Below, one piece after another: positions 1 to 9,994 of a stretch of 64,000 nt of DNA (positions are counted from its first letter, which is position 1; each line of letters opens with the position of its first letter). The stretch is taken from contig JAJRWT010000027.1 of assembly GCA_024276675.1 (NCBI GenBank), positions 1-64,000 on the forward strand, given 5' to 3'. The DNA is from Myxococcota bacterium (GTDB taxonomy: Bacteria; Myxococcota_A; UBA796; JAFGLY01). Position numbers and translations under genes: made by a program. The notes under the pieces were generated by a model that saw only the letters and a program-made list of their open reading frames with translations, was not told the origin of the DNA and searched no databases.

Positions 1-159
1 CCACCGGCTGTTCCGCAGGCTCCGGCGCAGCGCCCCAGGGGGACTCGGGGGCGGGCTGGGCCGGCTCGACCGGCGGGGGGACCGGCTCCGGCGCAGCGCC
101 CCAGGGGGACTCGGGGGCGGGCTCCTCCGGTTCCACCGGCTGTTCCGCAGGCTCCGGCG
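1..159. repeat. 66-bp-period direct repeats inside the partial secreted protein
   Basis: A 38-bp block at 20-57 recurs identically at 86-123, 66 bp away. The segment 1-27 recurs at 133-159, 132 bp away. In frame this makes the Pro/Glu linker with ESPWGA motifs. Such an array can expand or contract by slippage or recombination, and it may have limited the assembly here. Confidence 0.85.
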
Positions 160-352
160 AGGCGCCCCAGGGGCTGGAGGGGGACTCGGGCGGCGCTGCG
201 CTCTCCTGCGGGGGCTCCACCCAGGGGCTGTCAGGCTCCCCGGTATCAGGGGCATCTGCGGCGTAGAGCCCCTGGGAAAAACCGCTTCCACAGAACGGCC
301 TTATTGCCGCGAAACCCAACAGAACGAGCAGCGGGCGGCGTACATGACTCAT
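1..352 (-). CDS. Secreted Pro/Glu-rich repeat protein, C-terminus beyond window (bcs operon)
   Basis: An open frame begins with ATG at 350-352 and runs off the window edge without a stop. Its first codon overlaps the bcsZ stop in an ATGA junction, so it is probably translationally coupled to bcsZ. The protein starts MSHVRRPLLVLLGFAA, a signal-peptide-like stretch. It then becomes a Pro/Glu-rich linker with repeated ESPWGAAPEP-type units of 22 residues (66-bp DNA period). The position after bcsA-bcsB-bcsZ is where many bacteria carry bcsC, the outer-membrane TPR/porin export subunit. Only about 117 residues are visible and they contain no TPR or barrel, so the bcsC assignment is inference from position only. 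The gene is certain; its function is not. Confidence 0.72.
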   Translation of the reverse strand, partial: MSHVRRPLLVLLGFAAIRPFCGSGFSQGLYAADAPDTGEPDSPWVEPPQESAAPPESPSSPWGASPEPAEQPVEPEEPAPESPWGAAPEPVPPPVEPAQPAPESPWGAAPEPAEQPV

Positions 353-1482
353 GGCAGCCCCTTCGGAGGCAATGCCAGACCCTCCCAGAGGGCCAATCCA
401 AACCAGACCCAGTTCTGGGAATAGTAGTCCGATGGGTTGCCCCAACTCCCGGATCTCCACGAGGTGGCGATTTCCTTTTCGTAGAGCAGACGCAGATCCT
501 CGGGCCTGCACAAGGACCACGCGGGGAGCAATGCACCATACAGTCCAAGATACTCGTAGTCTACCAATGGGGCTGCTTCACAGGTCATTTCGGCCGGTAT
601 CCAACCCTCCTGAAGCCAGTGGGTTCCCAAAGCTGCAAGGTTTACCAACAGGCGACGGGCTCTCTGTTCGTCGTACCACAACACGTCAGCAGCAAGATTC
701 CATGACAACCTGAAGGCTTCGTACCCGAACCTGCAATCCCCGAGCCCACTGGAAGCCGAGTCGAGGATCTCAGCGCTCTGGACATCGACAAACATCCAGT
801 CAGGGGGCAGGCGTTCTTCTTGCATGACCTGTTCCAGCAGAACGTACGCGGTGTCCAGCAACGCGCCCCACGGATGGCCTGGGTCCTCCCGAGCGAATGT
901 TCGCCAGGCAAAGGTCAGGAAATAAGAGGGGTTCAGCTTCAGCGGATCCTGGTCCCTGGCCCAGGGTCCGGGCAGCATGACGGGCGCATCACCCAGAAAG
1001 GCCACTTCGCGTTCCCAGATCTGGTCCAGCATCTGCAACGCTTGCCTTCTATAGTCACCTTCCTCCCACCTGCTGGCGGCAAGCAGCAGGGCGTAGGCAA
1101 TCCACTGATCCGCATCCGCCGCCGGGTTCTCGTCCAGCACCCCCCAGGAACCATCTTCACGCGGCCCCCACTTCCAGGCTGGCAGCCTTCCGTGATCTCC
1201 AGACTGAAGGTTGTCCCTGGTCCACCTGCGGAAGACATCGAATCGCTGCCGATCTCCCATCCACACCGCCCGCAGCATGGCGTAGGCCTGCCCCTCGGAG
1301 GTGGAAATGGATCCGGCGCCATGATCGATTACGCGACCGTCCTGCTGCACGAATTGCCGTAGATAGGCTCGCCAGGCGGTCTTCAGCAACCGCTGGGGCG
1401 GCGGAGCGGCGGCTTGGACCACTCCAACGACCAGCGACACCAGCATCGGCCAGATCCAGGCCAGAGCCGCCAGAGATCCCAT
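349..1482 (-). CDS. bcsZ: Endo-beta-1,4-glucanase of the cellulose synthase operon (GH8)
   Basis: 377-residue periplasmic glycoside hydrolase family 8 enzyme that trims nascent cellulose during export. The chosen ATG at 1480-1482 shares one base with the bcsB stop (TGATG) and leads directly into the hydrophobic segment LAALAWIWPMLVSLVVGVV, a signal peptide or anchor. An upstream in-frame start at 1566 would lie wholly within bcsB and put 28 polar residues before the signal. The GH8 acid motif STSEGQAYAML places the likely catalytic Glu at residue 63. The DADQWIAYAL motif near 123-131 supplies the Asp region typical of the family. Length matches BcsZ. It is the third gene of bcsA-bcsB-bcsZ. 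Confidence 0.93.
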   Translation of the reverse strand: MGSLAALAWIWPMLVSLVVGVVQAAAPPPQRLLKTAWRAYLRQFVQQDGRVIDHGAGSISTSEGQAYAMLRAVWMGDRQRFDVFRRWTRDNLQSGDHGRLPAWKWGPREDGSWGVLDENPAADADQWIAYALLLAASRWEEGDYRRQALQMLDQIWEREVAFLGDAPVMLPGPWARDQDPLKLNPSYFLTFAWRTFAREDPGHPWGALLDTAYVLLEQVMQEERLPPDWMFVDVQSAEILDSASSGLGDCRFGYEAFRLSWNLAADVLWYDEQRARRLLVNLAALGTHWLQEGWIPAEMTCEAAPLVDYEYLGLYGALLPAWSLCRPEDLRLLYEKEIATSWRSGSWGNPSDYYSQNWVWFGLALWEGLALPPKGLP

Positions 1483-3662
1483 CAGGTCTGGCCTCCCTTC
1501 TTGCTTGCCCAGGTGCGTATCAGCCCAGCGGCGACAAAGGCCGCCACCAGGAGCCCAATCCCCCAAAAGAACCAGGCTCGCCTGGAAAAGGCCTGGATCC
1601 TGCTGATGAGGGGAATGGTGCCGACTTGCACCTGTTGGGCCACATCGATGGACCGTAGCCGTTCTTCCGAAGCCAGAACGACCGCATTGCCCTCCATCTG
1701 AAGCAGAAGACCGGGATTGGCCAGCGACTCCACCACGGACAGAAGCTGCGACTGCCCGCGCAAGACCAGTATGGAATGCTCCGGGTCGAAGGGGTTGACG
1801 ACCTGCTCGATGGTGCCATAGGGCGTACCCACCCTGGCCTTGAGAAGATCGGTCGCCCCCGCCACCAACTGCCGATCAAAATCACCGAAAAGGGTCAGTT
1901 GCCTCTGCGATACCAGTTCTTCATAAGTTTCGTGCCGGGAATCGCCCACCAGCAGGACCATCGTCCTGTCGCGAGCCTCTTCCATGAGCCCCGACCTGGA
2001 TGGCAGCACGGTCAACTCGATTGAATCGGAAACGCTCGTCCGCCCCAACTCCGCCGAGAGGGCCAGCAACGCAGCGGTATCACGTGAATCAGCCACGGAC
2101 GATGTGACCACCAAGAGGCCCTCTTCCCCCAGCGCGTGGCCGAGGGGCCACAGGTCGTATCTCAGCAACGAGAGATCCGGCAACATGGAGTAATGGTCCC
2201 TGTTGACCACCAGCTCGGAGCTGGCAAACACGGTCCCCCAGATATGACGATCCGTCGTGTACACACAGGGCTGGAAGTCTTCGGGAAACAAGTGGAAGAT
2301 GACTTCTATTTCCGAGGACGGTTCCAGGATCTCGAAAGGAAGGTCCACCCAGAGACGTGTCAATTCTTCACCGTCGGGATCATCCAGCGCGATGCTTCGC
2401 AAGGTCACCCCGTTCAGCCGGACCTCGAGGGAGGAAAGGCGCGTATCCAGGTGCGCGGCATAGGCGAAGTCCAGGCCAAGTCGGGCTCCTCCGTCCCGTA
2501 CCTTGGCATCGCCCAGCATTCGGAGGGGCAGGCGCACCGGTGGGGCGTAATAGCCACGGACGGTCTTGTCTCCAATGTCCATGTCCGCCAGGCTGAATCG
2601 CTTCTGCGCCGGAAGCGGAAGTGGAGATTGACGAGTGGGAGGTGGTTTTGCTTGTTGCAGTTCTGTGACGATGGCACGCGTACCGGACAGGACCTGGTAG
2701 CGATCCTGGGCAGCCAGGGCGGCAGCAGCCAGATCAAAACCTTCAGAATCGGCGCCGGTTACGATGAGAACGCCATACCTCGGGTTGAGAGGGTTGGGGA
2801 CGGCGGCCACCAGGCCCTGACCCGGCTCCAGATCCGAGACATCGATGAAGCGGGTTACCCATGGATTCCACTCCGGTGTCCCGACCACGAGGATATTACC
2901 ATCCACAGCCAGGTCTTCGGCAACCAGCTCGCCAACATGGAAACCGTGGTAGGCCGAAAGACGGCCCATGGACAATCCCAGTCCAGCGATTGCCTGGAGC
3001 TGCCGTGCGCCCACCCTGGGCCCAAGGGCCAACGAGATTTCCATGGGACCATAGCCCAAGACGTCGAAATAGGGATACGGGAAGTCCAGTAGATCCCCTT
3101 CGAAGACACGTGGGCTGAACCAGAACCGTAGAGTCGAATCCTTGCCTATCCTCAGCCACAACGATGGATCGAATGGGTCTTCACATTCTTCTCCCACGTG
3201 CTGCACAACCTCCAGGCTGATCGTGTTGTAGTCGGCCAGCAGATCCCGTGGGATATTGGCCACGACTGCGCCGCCGATCATATTGCTCTGGTCCAGGGGA
3301 ATGCTGGCTATGCTCTGCTCATTCACCTTGACGGTGAGGAGGCTCCGGCCAGGCAGAAGTGTACCCGAATGTTCAATCTTGAGGTGAAGCTCCGGATCCC
3401 TGGCCAACTCCCAGGATCTCGGCCTCGTGAATGGAACCTTTTCGATCGCAGTTATTCCCTGGAGCATGATGTCCGACTGCTTGAACAGGTCGGGGCCGAA
3501 ACGAACCACCTTCACCATGTCGACAGCTTCGAAAGAAAGCACCGGTTCGGCAACGTTCCCGGCCCCACCACCGGTATCTGGGATGGGAACCGCACCTGCC
3601 TGGGCATGGCACACCTCGATTGCGGACAGAGCCACTACAAGAAGCAGTCCAGACAAGCTCAT
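1482..3662 (-). CDS. bcsB: Cellulose synthase periplasmic subunit BcsB
   Basis: 726-residue partner of BcsA. BcsB guides the glucan chain through the periplasm with carbohydrate-binding and flavodoxin-like modules and is anchored by one C-terminal helix that activates BcsA. The start at 3660-3662 is preceded by AAGGAG at an 8-base spacing and begins MSLSGLLLVVALSAI, a signal peptide. An earlier ATG at 3722 would overlap bcsA and delay the signal by 20 residues. The C-terminus has the expected membrane anchor (AWFFWGIGLLVAAFVAAGLI) followed by a short basic tail. The gene lies 37 bases after bcsA and overlaps bcsZ by one base. Confidence 0.94.
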   Translation of the reverse strand: MSLSGLLLVVALSAIEVCHAQAGAVPIPDTGGGAGNVAEPVLSFEAVDMVKVVRFGPDLFKQSDIMLQGITAIEKVPFTRPRSWELARDPELHLKIEHSGTLLPGRSLLTVKVNEQSIASIPLDQSNMIGGAVVANIPRDLLADYNTISLEVVQHVGEECEDPFDPSLWLRIGKDSTLRFWFSPRVFEGDLLDFPYPYFDVLGYGPMEISLALGPRVGARQLQAIAGLGLSMGRLSAYHGFHVGELVAEDLAVDGNILVVGTPEWNPWVTRFIDVSDLEPGQGLVAAVPNPLNPRYGVLIVTGADSEGFDLAAAALAAQDRYQVLSGTRAIVTELQQAKPPPTRQSPLPLPAQKRFSLADMDIGDKTVRGYYAPPVRLPLRMLGDAKVRDGGARLGLDFAYAAHLDTRLSSLEVRLNGVTLRSIALDDPDGEELTRLWVDLPFEILEPSSEIEVIFHLFPEDFQPCVYTTDRHIWGTVFASSELVVNRDHYSMLPDLSLLRYDLWPLGHALGEEGLLVVTSSVADSRDTAALLALSAELGRTSVSDSIELTVLPSRSGLMEEARDRTMVLLVGDSRHETYEELVSQRQLTLFGDFDRQLVAGATDLLKARVGTPYGTIEQVVNPFDPEHSILVLRGQSQLLSVVESLANPGLLLQMEGNAVVLASEERLRSIDVAQQVQVGTIPLISRIQAFSRRAWFFWGIGLLVAAFVAAGLIRTWASKKGGQT

Positions 3663-3699
3663 GCGGAGTTCTCCTTGACGATTTGGTGTCTGAAAAAAA

Positions 3700-6525
3700 T
3701 CACTCTGGGATTCCAAGCGCAACGGCCGCGTCGTGAAGATCCGCTTCCAGGGAGCGAATACGCTGCTGTATCACCCGGGAGTCTGCATCGGCCCTGTATT
3801 CATCTTCCAGTGTGGCCAGCGATAGCATAGCCGAATAGAGCTTTGCCTCGATCTCGGCGCATTCCGGTCGCAGAGAACTGTCTCCGTACAGAGCATAATC
3901 ACGTCGAATACCCCAGAGTTTTCCCGACCAACTCTCGGGGAGATCCACGCCCAGCATACTGGCGGTCTTGAAACTGGAGAGCAGTTCGTGGATCTCGTCA
4001 TATGCACGCGCAAGATCTGCAAGCCTGGTGCGGTAGGTCGGTCGGTCCAACTGGATCCCGGCGGCCGGAATGTAGGGTGACACAGCCTGGACCACCGGAG
4101 ACCAGCCCAGGGCCATGGCCAACGCAAGAGCAATGAGCGAAAGAGGCAACACAAGAGGCCGAATACCCGGTCGGGGGCGAACCCTCGGCAGTGCTGCGGG
4201 CAGCCCGGGCGCAGCGTTGGAAAGGGGCATGTGGCATGACTCGCATGACGTGGCACCTTCCAACAGGATTTCCCCACACACGGGGCAGCGGCGGGTTCCC
4301 ATTCCAGGCACCAGCGGAGCAGCCCCCCTGCCCGTCCCGGGTCGCTCCACGAGCTTTCGAAGCCATGGAGGGTTTCCCAGGATAGCCACCACAGGCGCCA
4401 TCAACACGGAGGCGAAAGACCCAATGAAGGAATCGAAACCGAAACGATCCCCGATCCAGGCGTTGCTTGGGCTGAAAAGAAACTCGGTCAGAATGCGACG
4501 TTGGTCTTCCGAGAGACCTTTGAAACGGCAGCGAACCAGGACGGATTCTCCGACCGTTTCCCTGGCGATCAACTCCACGCCCAGCGGCGGACTGGTACCA
4601 GTGGGTGATTGGATACGCACGGAGAAACGCTCAGGAACATCTCGTGCAGAATCTACGGTAAACGCGACACCGCTCATACTGATGTCTTTGCTCGAGGCCT
4701 CAAAGGGTTTGAAAGGCGCCACTTTTCCGCCGTGGAAGCCAGTGGGACCTACGATGAGCCCCAGCCTGCGCTGGAGCCGATAGGCGGTTCGCCGCTGTGG
4801 ACGTTCCAGCGCCGCGGCAATGGCTGCCAACAAAATAACCAGGTTATAGAGATTCCAGATGGCCACCACGGCCACGACATCCCTGTCCAGGGGACGCTGC
4901 AGGATCTCCCAGGGTGCGACAAGCACCGAAGCAAGCACAAAGGCCAGGAGTACCAACAGAGGCGCTGCGTGTTTGACATCGAAGAAGAGCCCTTCCCGCA
5001 ATGTGCCCTTGGCAGTCACGTTGAACCTTCCATGCCCCGGCGCAAAGAATGCAAGAGTGGTGACGAGAGCAGTGTACGGAGCGATGGCCACTTCGAAGAC
5101 CTCGGCCCAGATGCTGTGGCGGACATTTCTGTGGACCAGAGCCGAGGTTATCCCCACCAGGAACAGGTGGGGGACCGCATACAACAGCACCTCCCACACA
5201 TCCGCGATGACTGGATGTACGCCGAACAGCAGAAACAGGGGGGGGATGATGAAGAAGATGATCCTTGGCAGTCCAGCGAAGAAGTGCCATGAAGCGTTGA
5301 AGTAGTTTATCCGTTGCGGAATGCTCAAGCCCCTTTTCAACAGGGGATTGTCGAGACGGAAAATCTGTGCCATGCCCCTGGCCCAGCGCATTCTCTGCCC
5401 GATATGTGCCGCGAAGCCTTCCGTGGCGAGGCCGGCCGCAAGAGGAACATCCAGGAAGGCCGAGTCCCATCCATCGGCGTGCATGCGAAGAGCGGTGTGG
5501 GCATCTTCCGTCACGGTATCCTGGGCCATTCCTCCTATCCCCTCCAGGGCCTCACGCTTGATCAGCGCACACGAGCCGCAGAAAAAAGCGGAGTTCCAGA
5601 AGTCGTTGCCAAGTTGAACACTGTGGTAGAAAAGATGTTGTTCCGGAGGAACGCTCCCTTCCAGGTACAGGTTGCGCAAGAAGGGATCGGAGTTGTAGAA
5701 GTGGTGTGGTACCTGCACCAGGGCCAGCCTGGGGTTCTCCAGGAAAAACCCCACCGTGGCCTTCAAGAATCCTCGAACCGGCACATGATCCGCGTCGAAA
5801 AAAGCTATCAATCCGCCCTTGGTCAGGGGCAGGGCATGGTTCACATTCCCGGCCTTGGCACCACGGTTGTCGGGCCTCGTAATGTAGTTGGCCCCCAGGG
5901 CCTCGACGGCGTCTCGTACTTCCGGACGCCGCCCGTCATCCAGCACCCAGACGCTCTTCCGGGGGTACTCCATGGCAAGGGCGCCAATTACCGTTGGCAG
6001 AAGTACATCCAGGGATTCGTTGTAGGTGGGGATGTACACGTCCACAAGAGGCAGGTCGTCGCTTTCGGGGTCGATGGGGGGGGGGGTCCTGCGACGAATG
6101 ATCGCGTTCTGGAAGTACCCGGCCAACATGGTGGTCAACGAGTAGAGTTCAGCCGCAAACAAGGCGAGACTCGCCACCATGTCCCACGATGGTTCCAGTA
6201 CGAGGGTCTGGGTAGCCCTGTAATAAATGTACCGAAGAGTGACGCCGACGGACAGAAAGACGATGACGAGGCGCTTCTCGGGAGCTTTGCTGGCCAGTAT
6301 CATTGCTATGCCAACAACGAGCAACGAGAGCACCACCTGCGTTCCCGGTGCCAGGTCCGCCAACACCCAGGCCGCCAACATGACGATACCGAGGAACTTC
6401 GCAGCCCGAAAGCCCCGGCGGGACTCCACCACACGGCACAGCAGGCGCTGAAAGAACCTATTGGACGCAGTGGATTCAGGGATAGCCATCATGCTTGTTC
6501 GAGCATCATTGGTGGTCGACGTCAT
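3700..6525 (-). CDS. bcsA: Cellulose synthase catalytic subunit BcsA with C-terminal zinc-ribbon extension
   Basis: 941-residue inner-membrane GT2 enzyme that polymerises UDP-glucose to beta-1,4-glucan. N-terminal membrane helices lie around residues 43-135. The catalytic motifs are DDG at 196-198, DAD at 244-246, TED at 339-341 and QRMRW at 377-381. Further helices run to about 575. A PilZ domain follows, with RRTAYR (578-583) and the later D-S-x-S-G-like DISMSG (614-619), the signature of cyclic-di-GMP control. Unusually, the chain then continues for about 200 residues with a CPVC...CESC zinc ribbon (747-764), another hydrophobic helix and a helical tail. The ribosome-binding site at 6525 is weak; no better start is visible. 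First gene of the bcs operon. Confidence 0.95.
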   Translation of the reverse strand: MTSTTNDARTSMMAIPESTASNRFFQRLLCRVVESRRGFRAAKFLGIVMLAAWVLADLAPGTQVVLSLLVVGIAMILASKAPEKRLVIVFLSVGVTLRYIYYRATQTLVLEPSWDMVASLALFAAELYSLTTMLAGYFQNAIIRRRTPPPIDPESDDLPLVDVYIPTYNESLDVLLPTVIGALAMEYPRKSVWVLDDGRRPEVRDAVEALGANYITRPDNRGAKAGNVNHALPLTKGGLIAFFDADHVPVRGFLKATVGFFLENPRLALVQVPHHFYNSDPFLRNLYLEGSVPPEQHLFYHSVQLGNDFWNSAFFCGSCALIKREALEGIGGMAQDTVTEDAHTALRMHADGWDSAFLDVPLAAGLATEGFAAHIGQRMRWARGMAQIFRLDNPLLKRGLSIPQRINYFNASWHFFAGLPRIIFFIIPPLFLLFGVHPVIADVWEVLLYAVPHLFLVGITSALVHRNVRHSIWAEVFEVAIAPYTALVTTLAFFAPGHGRFNVTAKGTLREGLFFDVKHAAPLLVLLAFVLASVLVAPWEILQRPLDRDVVAVVAIWNLYNLVILLAAIAAALERPQRRTAYRLQRRLGLIVGPTGFHGGKVAPFKPFEASSKDISMSGVAFTVDSARDVPERFSVRIQSPTGTSPPLGVELIARETVGESVLVRCRFKGLSEDQRRILTEFLFSPSNAWIGDRFGFDSFIGSFASVLMAPVVAILGNPPWLRKLVERPGTGRGAAPLVPGMGTRRCPVCGEILLEGATSCESCHMPLSNAAPGLPAALPRVRPRPGIRPLVLPLSLIALALAMALGWSPVVQAVSPYIPAAGIQLDRPTYRTRLADLARAYDEIHELLSSFKTASMLGVDLPESWSGKLWGIRRDYALYGDSSLRPECAEIEAKLYSAMLSLATLEDEYRADADSRVIQQRIRSLEADLHDAAVALGIPE

Positions 6526-6926
6526 TCAGTGGTCATCCGTATCAGCGAGAGCATTCGGCCCAGGTGCAAGGCGTTACCCAGAAAGCGCCATTATTTCACG
6601 GAATTATGCTTGAGTCACGGCATCTTTGAAGAGGCGCACCCCAGACAAGGCGAACGGGGCCCCAACTTCCAAGCCCGAGCCCAGCTCACATTGAGAATCT
6701 GCTCCCGTCACAGGAGCGGCCCCCTCCCTTTCCCTTGCCAGTTTCCGTCCGGAAATGGCGGGTTGCCCTCTCCGGAAGGGCACTCCCCGGCCTTCGGGCT
6801 GCCAGCATCCGAATCTTTTTTCAACATCGCTGGCCGAGTGGTGTTAGTTTGGGTATCTTCCAGCAGGAAGAATCGTTCCAGGGTTTCAGACCAAGCGACA
6901 TAGACTTCAACCCAAGAGGAGACACC
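6526..6926. other. Divergent intergenic region between bcsA and a lipoprotein gene
   Basis: About 400 bases with no convincing gene. It must hold the bcsA promoter (leftward) and the promoter of the 6927 lipoprotein (rightward), but I see no clear -35/-10 pair. It contains one copy of the palindromic repeat family (6741-6783) and GC-rich stretches around it. The rightward gene has a good ribosome-binding site, AGAGGAG, just before its ATG. Confidence 0.6.
6741..6783. repeat. Intergenic imperfect palindrome, GTTCCC-TCCGGAA family (copy 1)
   Basis: The left arm GTTTCCGTCCGGAAATGGC is followed by a 5-base loop and a right arm GCCCTCTCCGGAAGGGCAC, which pairs imperfectly with it. The left arm matches about 21 of 26 bases with the reverse complement of the sequence upstream of hcp (52524-52548). 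Related hairpins occur at 42343, 51173, 52499 and 56140, all outside genes. Confidence 0.6.
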
Positions 6927-7562
<636 letters not shown>

Positions 7563-7565
7563 GAA

Positions 7566-7589
7566 CCGATGGCTCGTGGGAGCCGTCGG
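7566..7589 (+). terminator. Hairpin after the Asp-Thr lipoprotein gene
   Basis: CCGATGGCTC and GAGCCGTCGG pair over 10 positions (one mismatch or wobble) around a 4-base loop, starting 4 bases after the TAG stop. The following bases are AAAAC rather than a T-run, so it is a stem-loop terminator candidate for the plus strand and may also serve the convergent gene. Confidence 0.5.
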
Positions 7590-7702
7590 GAAAACTCGGG
7601 ACTGCTGCGGAGCGCCGGTCGCTACTGCGGTGGGCCTTGTCGGACATCGCGCAGCCTCTTTACCAACGGCTCCCAGGCCCTTCCGCCTGGCAGGGGGGTT
7701 CC

Positions 7703-9994
7703 TCAATCTGCTCCAGCTCCCGCTGAGGGTTTGCCCACTCCAGGCCCTCCCTGGGCTGAACCCTGCTGGCTCATCTCCAACACGGAGTCCTTGAGGGCCG
7801 TTGCCTCTTCCATCCTGCCCAAGGTGGCCAACACGTTGGCCTTCAACATCCTGAGCATGGGGTGCCTGGGATGTTCCAGGAGCGCCTGGTTCAACGCAGC
7901 CAACGCCTCCTCGTTGCGACCCAGGTTGTACAGACTCAGGGCCCTGTCGTGCATCAACACCGGATCATGCGGGAGATCCTCCAGGAGTTGGTCCAACTCC
8001 GCCAGCGATGCTTCCTCGTCGCCCTTTTCCCCCAGAATCCGTGCCAGCAACCTGCGGGCCTCCTGGTTTCCAGGGAAGTTGCCAAGTTCCCTGCGAACCA
8101 GACTTTCTGCTTCATCGTGTCGCCCAACGGCTTCGCTCATGGTTGCCAGGATGGTCAACACGCCTACCATGGGGTGCTTTTCTTTTGCTGCCCTTCTCAA
8201 CAAACGCTCGGCACGGACAAATTCACCCCTTTTGAAGAGAGTTGTTCCCAGGACTGCCGCCACGGCCGTCGCATCGGGGTGCCCATCCAGGAATCTGTCG
8301 CCGAACTCGCGCAGGTCTTCCACCCTACCCAGATTGGCCAGGGCCTTGGCGATGGTGGATGCCGCCTGGACGTTGTCTGGCTGTGACTCCAGTGCCTTCC
8401 TGGCGTAGTCGAGAGAACCCCCATGATCCCCCATCTGCCCCCTGATGTTTGCGGCGGCCAGCAGCAGTTGCGGCTCGGAGGGGAAACGCCGCATGGCCTT
8501 TTCAATGGTCGACCAGGCCATCTGTGGTTTCCCATCGCTGGAAGCCAGCCTTGCCAACTTGAGATACGGTCGGAGCAACCTGGGTTCAAGGACCAACACC
8601 TGTTGGAGCAGCGAAATCGCTTCCTCGCGTTTACCCTTGTTGCACAAAAAATCTGCTCTCTGGATCCTTACAATGACGTCGCCGTGATCTTGTGGATCAT
8701 CCAGGTTTTCGAATACGCCATCGTAGGGCTCGCCGCTCACCACGTAGCCAAGGGACTCCAACTTGGCCAGGGTGTCCGGATCCATGGACACCGCCTTGTG
8801 GCCGGGCGGTGTCGCCCCGAAATCCCTCAAGATTGACTCCAACTCTGCTCGCTTTCCGGGAAGCTGCTGGACAAGGTTTTCCTGTTCCCGGGGATCCACG
8901 GAGATCCGGTAGAGTTCGGGCCTGGGTTTGCTGATGAGCTTCATGCCATCCCAGAGCACTCCCAGGTGGGGGGCGTACCTGAATCGCTCCGTGGGCTGAT
9001 AGCTCTCCATGTAGATGGGATGTGGTTGCCCGGGTTGCGCCTTCCCATCCAGCCCTTCTGGAACCGGAAGGTCCAGGAGTTGGAGAATGGTGGGCAGAAG
9101 ATCCACGAGCCCGACGGGCTGGGTGACCACGGATTGTTCTATTCCCGGTCCTCCCATGATCAAAGGTACATGCTGTGTGCCCTGATATACGAAAAGCCCG
9201 TGGGTGGTTTCCCTGTGCTCTCCAAGCGCCTCACCATGGTCACCCACCACCACCCACACCGGATCCCGGCCGAGGCGCTGGAAGGCCTGTTCCAGTCTTC
9301 GAAGCTGTGTATCCACGAAAGCCAGCTCACCGTCGTAGGGATGCTGCCCGAACTCGGCCCGGTATTCCTCCGGAGGAGCATAGGGATAATGCGGGTCGTA
9401 GAAGTGGGCCCACAGGAACAACGGCTCGTCAGGATCCACGCGCTGGAGGATGTCTTCGCAGTCATCCAGCACCTTGTCGGCGGTACGTTCCTGGTGCCAT
9501 GTGTCGGCCTGGACCTGCCCCAGAGCGTCCCTGTACCAATCGAATCCCTGTGAAAAACCCCACACCCGGGTAGTGACGAAGGCTGCCACCGAGGCCGCCG
9601 TCTGGTAGCCCTGGTCGTGGAAGATCTCTGCCATGGAATAGAATTCGTCCTGGAGCAGGTTGTCGCCGTTGGAGCGAATTCCAAGCCGGTAGGGATAGAG
9701 GCCCGTGAACATGGTGGCGTGAGATGGGATGGTCAATGGAATAGACGAGTATGCCTGTTCAAAGGTGATCCCTCGTTTTGCCAGGTCATCCAGCCATGGA
9801 GTTTGTCCCTGTTCATATCCGTAGGCGCCAAGGCGGTCTGCCCGGGTGGTGTCCAGGGTCACCAGGACCAGGTCGGGATGCCGCGTCGTCAGAGGCCCCT
9901 CCATTGGCATGGGGACAGCCACCTGGCGCTCGCCACATGCCACGAAGGTCACGGAAGCCGCAGAATAACACATTAACAAGAAGCATTTGTTCAA
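7703..9994 (-). CDS. Sulfatase/phosphoethanolamine-transferase-like lipoprotein with C-terminal TPRs
   Basis: 763 residues. I place the start at a TTG (9992-9994): it is preceded by GAGAGG, overlaps the upstream stop as TTGA, and begins directly at a lipoprotein signal ending VTFVAC. The alkaline-phosphatase-superfamily domain has the metal motif VTLDTTRADRLGAYGY near its start and GDHGEALGEH further on. The nucleophile segment reads PLTIPSHATMFTG. The Cys/Ser-x-Pro-Ser-Arg of true sulfatases is replaced by Thr-Ile-Pro-Ser-His, as in Thr-nucleophile relatives, so classical formylglycine sulfatase activity is doubtful. The last roughly 330 residues are tetratricopeptide repeats. It is translationally coupled to a second TPR protein, suggesting a shared envelope complex. 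Substrate unknown. Confidence 0.85.
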   Translation of the reverse strand: MNKCFLLMCYSAASVTFVACGERQVAVPMPMEGPLTTRHPDLVLVTLDTTRADRLGAYGYEQGQTPWLDDLAKRGITFEQAYSSIPLTIPSHATMFTGLYPYRLGIRSNGDNLLQDEFYSMAEIFHDQGYQTAASVAAFVTTRVWGFSQGFDWYRDALGQVQADTWHQERTADKVLDDCEDILQRVDPDEPLFLWAHFYDPHYPYAPPEEYRAEFGQHPYDGELAFVDTQLRRLEQAFQRLGRDPVWVVVGDHGEALGEHRETTHGLFVYQGTQHVPLIMGGPGIEQSVVTQPVGLVDLLPTILQLLDLPVPEGLDGKAQPGQPHPIYMESYQPTERFRYAPHLGVLWDGMKLISKPRPELYRISVDPREQENLVQQLPGKRAELESILRDFGATPPGHKAVSMDPDTLAKLESLGYVVSGEPYDGVFENLDDPQDHGDVIVRIQRADFLCNKGKREEAISLLQQVLVLEPRLLRPYLKLARLASSDGKPQMAWSTIEKAMRRFPSEPQLLLAAANIRGQMGDHGGSLDYARKALESQPDNVQAASTIAKALANLGRVEDLREFGDRFLDGHPDATAVAAVLGTTLFKRGEFVRAERLLRRAAKEKHPMVGVLTILATMSEAVGRHDEAESLVRRELGNFPGNQEARRLLARILGEKGDEEASLAELDQLLEDLPHDPVLMHDRALSLYNLGRNEEALAALNQALLEHPRHPMLRMLKANVLATLGRMEEATALKDSVLEMSQQGSAQGGPGVGKPSAGAGAD

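Noticed and set aside
5314..6903. Long open frame (529 codons) on the plus strand opposite bcsA
   Set aside because: It lies fully antisense to a well-supported bcsA. Its translation is Gly/Arg/His/Gln-rich with no domain, and GC-rich codon bias in bcsA creates the open frame.
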